Of a DNA stretch of 64,000 nt, positions 1 through 11,156 are shown one piece after another. Below the pieces are notes generated by a model. It made no database searches and had not been told where the DNA came from. It saw only the letters and a list, made by a program, of their open reading frames with translations. Source of the stretch: Pyrrhoderma lamaoense (Eukaryota; Basidiomycota; Agaricomycetes; Hymenochaetales; Hymenochaetaceae); NCBI GenBank assembly GCA_002794735.1, contig NBAZ01000001.1, positions 1,302,001 through 1,366,000 on the forward strand. Reading direction: 5' to 3'. The position numbers and the translations under genes are program-made. Each line of letters opens with the position of its first letter. The first letter of the stretch is position 1.

Positions 1-58
1 TACTTCTGACTATCCGATTTCTACATTGAGCATACAAAATTAATTTATCTCCATACAG

Positions 59-2158
59 AGGCCCATCACGGTGTTTTAGCCGCCAGAGCTGTCTTCACAC
101 CAATCAATACTAGGCTGACAAAAGGCGAAGTTAATTACATCTTAGAGCACTCTCAATCTAGATTGATACTCGTGGACCATGAATGTGTACATTTAGTAAC
201 GGGTGCAAATGTTCCTGTAATAGTGAGCAAAGATACTGGACGTTTTGGTTGCCCATATGAAGATTTTTTGTCGAAAGGAAGACAACACAGCCGGGAGATG
301 GGATGGGCTGGTTTAGAACTGGAGACTAACGAGGATGCACCAGCAACACTTTGCTATACGTAAGAGTTCTATAATCAATCGCCCTGATTGAATATGAATG
401 TTCATAACACAATGAAGTTCAGGGACAACGGGAAGGCCGAAGGGTGTTCTTTCCACTTTGCGAGGTATACAGTTAGGAGTTGATACACATGTGCACCACT
501 GCTTACAACTAAATAGGTTCTTATCTTGCTGCGATACAAAACGCATATGAGTCTCGGTATGGTATCATTGCAGATGAAAGGATATTCATATAATCTGACC
601 TCCTCTACTCATGTCAGTATGAATAATGAATCAGTATATCTCTGGTGTGTATCGACCAGTTTACTAGTAAAGAAAACTTTTTTCATCATGGCGTCTGGAA
701 GGATATTACCTATGTTTCACGCCGCTGGATGGACCTTTCCCTGGTCAATTACATTCTCTTTTGCAACACAGGTAAGCTGGCTAGGCTTTCAGGAGACACA
801 CACGTCTTGATATTTTCTATAAGATCATACAAAGGACAGTCTCAAACCCCTTGATATGGAAACATCTCAAGAACTCAAGGGTATCACATTACTGTGGTGC
901 ACCAACTGTCCAGGTAGTCTAAATACTCATTACCGACTTTGGCTGTTGATTGATTGTACACTCGAGATTGGAATCGTTACTCACCCTGACGCTGAAGCAT
1001 TGGAGAGAACCGTGACCGCTATTGTTGCAGGATCAGCTCCCACGGCACATTTAATTGGAGAGTTAGAGAAGAAGAATATACATGTCATCCACGTCTATGG
1101 TTTAACGTAAGTCTTCATCGTTTTTTAGTCTCCTTATAGTGTTCCTTATTTTTATTTTTAGAGAGGTAAGAGGATGTGTACTTATCCTACCTCAGTTCTT
1201 GAAATCAATCTAATAATACTAGACTTATGGCCCGTTTATGCGAGGTTACCCTCATGACTTCTGGAAAGACTTGCCTCTTGATGCAAGAGCAAAATTGATG
1301 GCCCGGCAAGGATACACTAGTGCTCTAGCACATGACGTCAGAGTTATATATCAAGATGACAGTGACGAGACTACGGATGTCCCAGCTGATGGAAAGACTG
1401 TAGGCGAAATAGTCACACGAGGAAATATCGTCATGAAAGAGGTGCAGATTATAACTGGATAATATTGATCAAATCGAGCTAGTACTGATTTCACTGTAGT
1501 ACTTCCGAGACCCTGAAGCAACTAAATCCGCTTTTCGTGGCGGATACTTCAGGTCTGGTGATCTGGCTGTAATGCATGAAGACGGAAGCATCGCTATTCA
1601 AGATCGTAGCAAAGACATCATAATTTCTGGTGGAGAGGTGAGATTTTTCAAGTCAAAGTCTTTCATTAGGGATAACGCTGAACAAAAGAGAAGAATGCTT
1701 CGAGCCTGAGTATAGAACAAGGTACTTGACTTTTTTCTTTTTCTTTTTTTTTTTTTTTTTGGGGGGGGGGGGGGGGGGTAAACCTTTGATAAAGGTGCTG
1801 ATACACTAATTTTAAGAACTGGCCGAACATCCCGCCATCTTAGAAGTAGCAGTCGTCGCACGTCCACATCCAAAATGGGGAGAGCGACCTTGTGCCTTCG
1901 TTGTTTTAACTCCTTCTGCTGAGAAACAATATGCTGCCAAGCACGATTTGTTCGAAAGAGAGCTGAAGGAGTTTGCAAAAACCCGATTACCAGGTTTTGC
2001 ACGTCCGGAATGGGTTCGAGTCTTAGACGAATTACCAGTAAGTTAATTGTGTCAAACAGTAAAATATTTTATGTCAATTAAAGTAACAATTGTTATAGAA
2101 AACATCAACAGGAAAAATCATGAAGACAGCACTTAGAGGCATTGTTGCCAAATTATAG
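59..2158 (+). CDS. AMP-dependent acyl-CoA synthetase / ligase, 5' end outside window
   Basis: ANL-superfamily adenylating enzyme: activates a carboxylate with ATP and transfers it to CoA. The N-terminus lies left of the window; the first visible exon starts after an acceptor at 57-58. Seen in order: the P-loop-like motif [11 protein letters not shown] (split by the intron starting at 362), [21 protein letters not shown], the A5-type motif [18 protein letters not shown], the hinge [12 protein letters not shown], and near the C-terminus the catalytic lysine motif [13 protein letters not shown]. Spelling GLTETYGPF requires a 4-base exon at 1162-1165. All introns seen are GT-AG. The intron at about 1733-1820 holds a T17-G18 homopolymer block. 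The family resembles plant AAE/peroxisomal acyl-activating enzymes; the substrate cannot be told from sequence. The frame is intact to the stop. It converges with the CNH/GYF gene. Confidence 0.88.
1744..1778 (+). repeat. Poly-T/poly-G homopolymer block inside an intron
   Basis: Seventeen T followed directly by eighteen G inside an intron of the acyl-CoA synthetase gene, followed by an ordinary acceptor region (acceptor AAG near 1820). It serves as a natural hot spot for length error in any sequencing method. Confidence 0.9.
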
Positions 2159-2289
2159 TCCTATAGCATAGCTCGACATATGAATTGTTACAATTACAAT
2201 TTGCGTCTAATATTACCATTGAGGGTATATGCGAACAAGATGTTAATGTTAGATGATGTGAAAAGAAGTATACGTGGATGAGTTATTGT

Positions 2290-5200
2290 TCATAGTGGAA
2301 TCGGACAAAGTCGTAATATACGGAAAGAGCCATTACTTCTTTCACAGAAATAAACGTTTTCCCCAACACGTCCCAAAAAGATTAGTTCTTCATGTTGTCG
2401 ACCTTCGTAATCATCTGCATTCCCTAAAGCAAATTCACTTTTTGCTGGGGATCTTCCCAGAGTATGACTATATTTTTTCCCAGGTGTACGCTTAACGTGT
2501 GCTTCATCAGATGATATAGGGCCAGCAGCAAAAGCGGTCAACGGAGAACCAACTCTCCAGATAAAGTGACTTCGTCGACTGACTGTCGATGCATGGGGCT
2601 TGAAGTTTGAAAGAAGTGAACGTGATAAATCTCCCGGAGACATCAAAGCTTCTCCGATGTCAACGACCTCAAGCCCCCCCTGCCTCACGGCAGCGACGAC
2701 AGCTGAATTGCCTATATCAAATGGCTCAAGACGTTTAACATCACCGAGTCTATTTCCATAAACAGAGAAGTCTTCATCCTCATCAGGGCTCCATTGGAGT
2801 CGGCCTTTCAACACAGAACGTCCTCGGGCATCGACTATAGACGTACTGTGACCACCGCGAGTAGTAAAAAACAAGGCTGGGGACCGTAACGTTTATGTTG
2901 AGTTAACAAGGAGATAGGTTCAAGGAGAGGCTTGATAGGTTCACTTGGGAAGGTAAGGTTTTTGAATGGGGGAGGAGCGGAGCGGAATGGGTGAGAAGGA
3001 TCAACACTTTGTGCTCGAAGATCCTTTAGTGAGATGTACTCTGGGTCTTCTTCACGGCGTACTGGGAGATCAGGAGGTAGGAGGCCATCCTTATACCAGG
3101 TATGCATGAGCGAAGCCTTCCAGGGTCCTAAGATTTAGCTGTCAATAATTGTACAAAAATAGTTACGAGTTGATAGTTACCCTGAACAACACCCTTTGGA
3201 TCCCGGTAAAACCACTTCGATGGTGGGACTACTGGAGGCACTGGAAGACCAGGTGGAGAAAATTGTACATTTGCTAAGTCAAGATTATTAGTGCCCTCAG
3301 GTTCGGGCTCGTACTGAGCACGATATTCAAGGAATGTCTGGTAAGTGGGGGGTATTATACATTCATCAGCGATTATTGGCAAAGGAAATTGAGGTGCAAA
3401 AGAAAGTTGTTGGAAGGTCGTATAAGGTGCTAGATGAGCCGTTGCTAAAGATGCCAGTTCGTCAGTCTGTGTTGAGACCACAGGTTGCGAAGCTTCAGGG
3501 TTGTTTATGTTCGACATTGAGGGCTGCCTACTGATGACAGGAGGGGTCATTGTACTTTCATCAAACGTCTGAGATGTTGCCGACGTAGTTAGCGTCACAC
3601 CGACACTGACATTTGCATCGGTTGCTTCATTGTCTCCCAATGCCGGAACGTTTGCCTCGGTACTGACTAGTTCCTCTGCCCTTGTCTCACGGGCTCGCCT
3701 GCGAGCCGCTCTTCTTTCTGCACGTCCAACCCGAACTTCCCGAACTCTAACAGTTGCTGGTTCAAGTCCAAATACATTTTGTGCGAAAACTAAAAACACC
3801 TCAACCAGATCATCACCTTGCAATTGTAATTCAAGTGACCGTGGTGAATCAGGCAATATAAAAGTGCGTGAAAGTCCGAGGGTTGTTTTGTAAGTACCTG
3901 CGAAAAGTTCAACCTTTTCGCCATTATCACCGCAGAGAATAGCCAAGAAGCTAAACACAGAAGGTGATTAGTATTGATACCGTTTGTGATTCCAGATTTT
4001 TAAAATACCTCTTCTTAGCAGTCTCTACAGCTTTAATCATCACTGATCCTTTTGTTCCAGGGAGCTTAACATATTCCAATTTTGGGGCCGGTGGCAACGG
4101 CGCCGATCCACTCCCGAGCTTGGATGAATCTCCGGTGAAGGATTTTGAACCTGGACTAGGCTGATCCTCAGAACGACGAGAAGAAAATGCATTTGTAATT
4201 ATTTTTGGTAAGAACCTATGGTGATGAGAAGGTGTTGTAGGAGCAGATGGAGCAGAAGTATGAGAGGGAGTAACTGGGGCTGGCATTGATCCCGCCGTTC
4301 CGGGTCGAGAACGGGGAGTCTGAACTCTACTAGAATTACGACGATAAGAAGAGATGGCATCAAAGGATTCGCTACGGTTCAAGGTGTGTACAGGATGCTC
4401 TGGAATCGTCTCTCCGATTGTCCTCCGCGACGCAGGCGTATCTGGCCGAGCCTGATTCCGAGTTGGCTCATTCCCACCTGTAAACACACCATCAAACACG
4501 GACCATCTACGTCGTGAGTTTCGGGAGACATGGGTCCCAGTACCGGTTGCAATTGTGAGATTATCAGACGCAACGGTTTCACGGGGACTTTGAGGCTCAT
4601 TGTCTTGAGTAGTGATAATGATTGGTTCTTGAGGTTGTTGAGATCCTGGTGGAGGGAGATCAGGAAGTCGACTCTCCATCAAGGCTTGAGTGAAGCTGAT
4701 GGCTTCAGAGTCTCCATCTTCCTCCTCTTCACCATCAGAAGCGGGAACTCTAGGTGGCCGTTCACTAGGAGGACTAGCTGCCAAGGCTTGACGCAAAGTC
4801 CAGACGGAAGGAGTTGGAGAAGGTGGAGGTCTGGAGGTTGTCCCCGCAGAAGTCGATGTTCGAGAGAGTGTGAGATCGAGCTGGGCCGGTCGGCTGCGCC
4901 TATTCACAGTCGGTGATGTCAATGAAGCAGCTGAAGTACGACGCGCAGGTCCAACCGAAACATCCAGAGTTGAGGAGGTTTGAGCACGATCTCCTGAAGC
5001 GCTTGTATTGTTGCTGTTCGAGGCTACAACAGATATCGCACTCGTGCGCTCATCTAGAGCCGCACTTCCACTCGAACCAGCAGAAACCATATTGATGGCT
5101 TCTTCGTCACTTGAATAGTGTTCCCAATCACCCTTTTCATCGTCTCTTGGCGGTGCATTCGAGTTTCGCCTCCGGGAAGCTGGTCCAGACATGACATTGG

Positions 5201-6951
5201 GAACGGAACCGGAACGAGATCTAGATTGACTGACAGAAATCTCAGAAGATGGAGCTTCAAGTTCTGGACGCAGGTTCACCCGAGGAGAATGCTCATTGTG
5301 GTAAGGAGGAGGGTCAATAGGTACGGGATTCGGTAGCTGCTCTTCCTTGGAGGGCCTCCTACGTCGCCGAGGAGTTGTGGGAGGCCTTGGTCGAGGAAGC
5401 GTGGATGTAGAGCCAACGGTACCAACCGATGATTTCCGTCTTTTGCTTATTTTCGATGAGGCTGGAGTCGGAGTCGTCGGAGAATTAGATAGATTCATCT
5501 TCGAAGGTTTTTCATCCTTAGGCACTGTTGAAGGAAGCTCACTAAAGACCTTGTCGACACCACCTGAATTTCCTCTTTTCGCTTCTTCCCGCCTTTGTTT
5601 GTCGCGCTCTCTCCTAATTTCAACATCTACCCTCCATTCGACTGCTTTTTTAACTTCCTCAAGAGCATAGACTCTGACACCATCCCTTCTTCCGGCAATT
5701 GCTACCAATACACCCTTTTCTTCCATCACTACAACACTTTTGAAGCTTACGCGCCGTATTAAAGCATAAGGCTGGGGCGCAGGAGGGGATACTAACGGTA
5801 GCACATCTAAACCTTGTGTATGGCATAATAACAGGTAATGAGGAGCAAGAAAAGTCCCGCTAGATGGTGGAGTGCTAAAATGGGAAGGCGTTAAGACTGA
5901 TGTTATTGATGTTAGAGAAAGACCAAGCTCTTGTAAGGATGGAGGTGGGAGTGATGGAGGTGGCGTGGAGGAACGGGGAGGGCGAGAGGGAGAGGAAGTT
6001 CTCGAAGAACTATCACGTTTGGGAGGAGCTGCGTCTACTCCGTCGCGAGTACTAGGACGAATCGAAGAATTTGAAGATTGTTCGCGTTCTCTCTCAGGAC
6101 GGCGGTGCATCAGATTTGATATCAAGCTGGAAAAACGGTTGGAAGGGCGGTTCTATGGTATGATTATTAGTTGACGAGTAATGTGAGATGACATGAAGAA
6201 AACGTACGTCCAGAGCCGTTAAGGTTGATCGTCTTCTGCTCTGCCGCCTATCCAAAGAAGAGCTAGATTGATGAGTGGGTGAAGGAGAGATTGAACGAGT
6301 ACCAGCAGCGGATGGTACATCAAGAGAAGCTGAGTAATGAACGGACGATGCGGTGGGAGAGGCAGGCATGGGTTGGATCAGAGCTGGTGGTACGGAGGTG
6401 GCACGCTCTCCATTCTCTTGCGTCTGAGTACGTTCAATAACTACTGTCGGAGGGTCGTGCTCCTCGATGGTCACCACCTCAGGTATAAAGTTTTTTGTGG
6501 ATTCACTGCTTGCTTCCTTCACTCCGTCTACCTCGGAGGCCGACTCTGCCATTGTGATGAGATTTGTGCTACTTGAGTTATCGCCACGGACTCCAGATTC
6601 TTGATGAATTAAGTTTGAATCTTCTTCAGCATCGATGGCCTCTCTTGCATCACTCCACACCTCATCGCTGTCCTCCGGTGCCGGGGACATTGAATTATTG
6701 TCGGTGAAAGATGAGTTAATGGGACTAGAGGCTTTTGTAGGTTGAGAGGAAGAAACTCCTTTCGGGTTTACTTGGACGAGCTGCCGACCATCGACAAAGG
6801 GTTCGGTGGAACGCGAGGACGAGTCGGCAGCTGCCTCCATTAGCAGCGAAGAATAAGATCGGGAGAGAAGCCGTAAACGTACAAAAGCTGGGACATGAAT
6901 GATCTGGAGGCGCTCGTTCCCACGAAAGCACAATAACAAACAATTGATCAT
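2290..6951 (-). CDS. CNH-like propeller protein with embedded GYF domain
   Basis: Five exons (6951-6208, 6152-4009, 3950-3181, 3127-2945, 2876-2290) join in frame into about 1475 codons; all four introns are GT-AG and 53-68 bases long. The middle part looks like a citron-homology (CNH) fold: a strand pair near VSFKSVVVMEEKGVLVAIAG, then FLAILCGDNGEKVELFAGTY and FILPDSPRSLELQ. It is interrupted by a long Ser/Pro/Arg-rich, probably disordered insert. A clear GYF domain follows, spliced at 3128-3180: WFYRDPKGVVQGPW, then the W and VRREEDPEYISLKDL signature; GYF domains bind Pro-rich PPG-type peptides. After it comes another CNH-like strand set (LFFTTRGGHSTSIVDARG). The first ATG at 6951 was taken as start; a further upstream exon cannot be excluded. 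Function is unknown; a scaffold or regulator role is inference only. Confidence 0.8.
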
Positions 6952-7204
6952 AATTTACGATTATTAATGAACGAAATTACATTAGCTGGCTTACGTACTC
7001 TAGTTAATAAATCAGATGCTATTATCATTATCATTATTATACATTTGATACATGTGAGATGCAATCGTTTTTGGTAACCGCCACTAATCATCAAACTGAG
7101 CTGGATAACCATGTTCTGATACACGAGATATGTATGCACTTCACAGTTCCACATTAAGCTCCCCTTTTGGTATAAGACACAATGCTTCCCTACTCTGACC
7201 AACT

Positions 7205-8444
7205 TCAATCATCATCATCGTCGTCGTCGTCCAAATTAGAAACGGCCTCAGGTCCAGGGGCAAGCTCCTCTCCGAATGGATCGTCCGCCTGCATAGCTCT
7301 TCTAGCCTCCTCCGCCTTCCTGACACGTTTCTCTCTCTCCTTTGCTTCTCGTTCAGCTTGTTTCGCTAGATACGCCTTACTTCCGACCACTTTTTCCGGA
7401 TTTTTGCATATCCTTAAACGTCTATCTATATCCCTCACTTTTTCTACATCGGGACCAGTACCATCTTTGTGGATAGTTTCAATAATTCTGGAAATGATAT
7501 TGTTTAAAGGTCCTGCTGTTTTTGATATAATCCATGATGACGTCAAATCCGGAGATACCACTGAAAAAGCAGCCAACGCGATTTGAGCTGGAGCATAGAT
7601 TAGCTCCACATCAGTAAGTCTCGATCCACGAATGAACTTGGAAGCTTGAATATACATGTCGTGTAAAGAGTCTAAAGGAGTATTTGGCAAGTTCTAAATA
7701 CGTGTGTTGAGCTACATCCGTTTAAGCACATTAGTGGATCTGGTAATAGTATGACCTACTTGGATGTCGAGATATATACCCCAAAGGGCTTTGTGTGAAT
7801 GCCATACCTGAAACTCAAAGTTGAGACTCTGGGCCACAAGAAACTCAAGGTCAAGAACATCGGACGGTGATGTTTTCGGTATATGTGCCGTATAAGCTTC
7901 TATCGAGATCGGATTGTTTGTTGTTTTTGTAGCCAAAAACAATGCTGTTAACCTTCATGTTCCTAGTGGCTTTAGTGAGAATAAACATCCTTTTTACAAG
8001 ACTCACATCACATTTTTAGGGTGCCAATCCATCACAGTGTTTTTCAAGTAGAAGCGCTTTAGGTATGTGATAGCCGTGGCTTCGACTTCCTCTGGAAAGC
8101 GGAAGTGTCCACAGAGCTGAGACACCTTCCCAATATATAATCTTACAAGAAGAAGTTCTTCTTCTGCAGTTAGAAATGATATGTTCGCTGAAGAGCCAGG
8201 CTTTAAGGAACCATGGTTTTGTTAACTTAAAAGAGCCTCAAGGGCGAGAATTACTAAATACCAGATCCAGCTCCAAGGCATTCCTGATAGTCTCTACCGC
8301 TGCAGAATTGAGTGTGGAACGAATTTCTTGTAACTGCTCTTCAGAGTACCTCCAATGCTGAAATTGTGTACTTCCTTCATATAAGGGTTGCTTGGCTAGA
8401 GGTTGCGTATTATCCAATGGAGCTGAAGGTGGTTGCACGGCCAT
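7205..8444 (-). CDS. CCL1: Cyclin H (TFIIH/CAK subunit, Ccl1)
   Basis: Four exons (8444-8262, 8200-8007, 7952-7760, 7693-7205) give 352 codons plus stop. The protein matches cyclin H: FQHWRYSEEQLQEIRSTLN at the N-terminus, first cyclin box with TYLKRFYLKNTVMDWHPKNVM and LTALFLATKTTN, then DVLDLEFLVAQSLNFEF. The second box carries DVELIYAPAQIALAAF. It ends in an acidic tail with eight consecutive Asp. Cyclin H activates the Cdk7-type kinase of TFIIH that phosphorylates the RNA polymerase II tail. Start chosen at the only upstream ATG in frame. It is divergent from the GPI-protein gene, with 288 bases between start codons. Confidence 0.93.
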
Positions 8445-8732
8445 AGCGGCGAGAAGTAGAGGATACGTCGTGATGATCTCTCATGGTCGGATCCAGTTCA
8501 GTGGCACGCGACAAGTCACAAAATTAATAGGTTCATTCGTAACGCATTATTAGTACCTCCGAACCCCGTCTCTATCGACACTCATACAATGGAAAAGTGC
8601 CGGTGATGAAAACTATGATGTTTGGATGGGCTCTGATTATCTTATAAAAATATGCGACCTAAATTTTCTCTCATCATGTACTGAAGCCGTTCAAAGCGCC
8701 CCCAGACCCATCTATTTTCACTGTTGGGCACA
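8445..8732. promoter_or_regulatory. Shared divergent promoter region, cyclin H / GPI protein
   Basis: Both flanking genes are transcribed away from this 288-base gap, so it must hold both promoters. No strong TATA box or repeated motif stands out. Confidence 0.5.
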
Positions 8733-9979
8733 ATGTCGCCGTGCCTTTCGCCCCCTTTGTATTATCTTCACATATATGTAGTGTTTCTATTACTGTGGGT
8801 ACACCTCACCCCGGCGAAAGGCCAGTCGATGTTAATAAATGGCCAATTTTTCACAAAGGGACTCGCTATAAATGACGCTCCAGCTCCGGGAAGGTGAGTG
8901 AAATCATGATTATGAGATTGTAGTTCAGAGCCTCTAAAAACAGATTTTATTCAGCCCTCAACATGCGGGAAGCAACCTCGTTATAGCTGTTGATGTATGA
9001 GAAAATTTCTTATATGATACTGGAAATGGAGTTTGAGTTCCCCTAATTAGCTTTCAGGAGACGGAAAGATTGACCAAAGTGCATTCATCCCTGGATCTGG
9101 GGAACCAACCCGCTATGATTCTCTAGAGATATATCTCGTATCCTCCCAAACCGGTTTAAACTTCACAGTGTCAAATGGGACGGATTTGCTCACCCAAGAG
9201 CCTGGTAGTACTGTAAAACATCTGAATTGGCCCCTTCCTTCATGCATGGATGCTGGGACCTATAATGTAAGTGTTTTCCATTCTTTGAAAAAAATGATGA
9301 TAATGTATCAACTAATATACCGGTGAAGCTTACTTACTACGAAGGATCCCATATTCAAAACGAGGTCTGTATTCTTTATTACATTGTACATGTGCATGCA
9401 TGCGGATAAATATTGAACACCAACCTTTTCGTGATACAGCCGTTCTTCTCAATAACAAGTTTGATTGTAGAAGTTGACAATCCAAACAAAAACAGCGATA
9501 TATCACAGTGTGACAGTATCTCGAATGATCTTCAGACTCAACCGCAGATTGACTCGGCGCCATCCATCAATCCATACAAAGATCCGAACTCCGGTCTAGC
9601 AACATCTGGTGACTCAGATTCTGCACTGACAATCACAGTCGGTTCATCTGGGATGCCGACGCAATGGACGATAGAACCAAGTGGATCCATTATAACTATT
9701 ACTGATGCAACAGTACCGATCACTACTGCTACAATAATTGTCGTTTCAACTGGTGCCTCGTAAGTAGCCGAATTCACCTTACTGGTTCTATAACCGAACT
9801 TAAATACAATCAATTTCTGTAGGAAAATATTGACAACCACAGTCACAGCAATAATGGCGACAAGTGATATATCTGCAGGCGGTTTCTTCCCAGTCAATGG
9901 AGCTCAATCACTAACTTTGCCTAGTATGCTCGTCACATCACTGTTTTTTTTCCTGTGGTTGTTTGGACTATTATTATAA
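8733..9979 (+). CDS. Secreted Ser/Thr-rich GPI-anchored protein (Kre9/KNH-like)
   Basis: Six exons (8733-8893, 8955-8994, 9051-9266, 9329-9364, 9440-9759, 9823-9979) join to 309 codons with matching phases. An N-terminal hydrophobic signal (YVVFLLLWVHL) is followed by a Kre9/KNH-type beta domain with GDGKIDQSAFIPGSGEPTRY, LEIYLVSSQTGLNFTV and TYNLTYYEGSHIQNE. A Ser/Thr/Gly-rich stretch follows, and the C-terminus is hydrophobic (LFFFLWLFGLLL), as expected for GPI anchor addition. This family is abundant in basidiomycetes and is thought to act at the cell wall, perhaps in beta-1,6-glucan assembly; no catalytic residues are known. Two of its exons have only 36-40 bases. Confidence 0.88.
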
Positions 9980-10047
9980 TCAAATTATTTCTTGTATATA
10001 TACATTATATTTTAGGACTTATATCCTAGTTTTGAGTTGGACTTCTT

Positions 10048-10714
10048 TCAGTTAGTTCTTTCTTCGTCAATAAATCCTCGATCCCTTCTCCATGATTTTA
10101 TCCACTGTACAATACGCTCAACATTGCTTTCCAAATCTTCTGTTGATTCACTTTTCAATTCAACAATGATCTCGCTGGCGTATGACTCGCGAGCCTCATC
10201 AAGGACCGTCTGCATAATTTCAGATTCATTGTTTTCCATGATCTTCTTTAGTGGATAGTTTCTAAGAGAATGGTGAGACAGTTATTTCCTAGATCAATAA
10301 AATGCAAAGTAACCTTTTCTCAAGTCGTTCCCAGAGCTGAGTGTGATCACATCGTAGCACGACAACGAGGTCGATCCATCGCTCTGGGAACACATCACAT
10401 GTGTGCCAATCTAGGATAACCCCGCCTGCAGAAGCAAGGGGCTCAAGCTCATCTAATACCTTCTCAATAGTTTGTTATCGATAAAAAATACAGGTTTTTG
10501 AATCTCTTACCTTATCTTCATCAACGATGTATGATTGCCACTCTTCGTCAAAACCTTCATGAAGCCCCTTTTCCTTAACCAAATCGCCAATGTTGATATG
10601 TTTAAGTGGAACGGGGGACTGTTCCGCTATAAGTTGAGCATGAGTTGTTTTACCAGTTCCAGGTGTCCCGGTGATGAGTATAGTTGGAAGCTGCCTCTGT
10701 TCAGGAGAGTCCAT
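10048..10714 (-). CDS. FAP7: Adenylate kinase isoenzyme 6 / Fap7
   Basis: Three exons (10714-10511, 10459-10314, 10261-10048) encode 187 residues, the usual size. The P-loop ITGTPGTGKTTHAQLIAE lies near residue 13, followed by INIGDLVKEKGLHEGFDEEW (NMP-binding part), DWHTCDVFPERWIDLVVVLR (with the D-x-H motif) and a lid segment at LWERLEKRNYPLKK. AK6/Fap7 is a nuclear NMP kinase/ATPase that helps cleave the 20S pre-rRNA during 40S maturation. The ATG at 10714 starts exactly where the family starts; longer in-frame reading upstream is not family-like. Introns are 51-52 bases. Confidence 0.95.
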
Positions 10715-11156
10715 AGTAGAGATTTTGTGGCAATATGCGCATTGCAAACTCAAAATATAACTTTTTAACTGGTTAATCGTGGGAACTATAATGATCCACG
10801 CTTTGGGGCAAAATAGACACGCCCAGAAATGTTTACCTAATTCGAGTAACTGGTACAAAGCCACCGTGACTACATGCTAGTGCAATATTTCCTCGGCCAA
10901 CGACGAGCGGACCGTCTATGTTGTTGCCTTGCAACAGGTTTTCCTAAATTCGCTCGACCCCGATATCGCCCATGACATGTCAGTCATGATACCTTTGGAC
11001 GACTAGTACTTCCTATCTCTGCTACCCATCTGTGGGTCCTCTCTTGTTCTGGGGTACCTGAGTTGACTAGAGCTCCTCCTTTGCGCTGGCTCGCCGGAGT
11101 GTTTTTTAACAGACCTAGTGATAAAGCTCTCTGAGACTGTCTCTGGAGACCCGTTT
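10715..11156. promoter_or_regulatory. Intergenic region between AK6 and 7-TM gene
   Basis: About 440 bases between two divergent start codons. It must contain both promoters and 5' leaders. No RNA gene, repeat or convincing core promoter motif was seen. Confidence 0.4.

Noticed and set aside
5872..6174. Plus-strand Gly/Glu-rich ORF
   Set aside because: Antisense of the Ser/Pro-rich N-terminus of the CNH/GYF protein.
7182..7586. Plus-strand ORF over the cyclin H gene
   Set aside because: Antisense shadow; the Asp run of cyclin H reads as Ser on the other strand.
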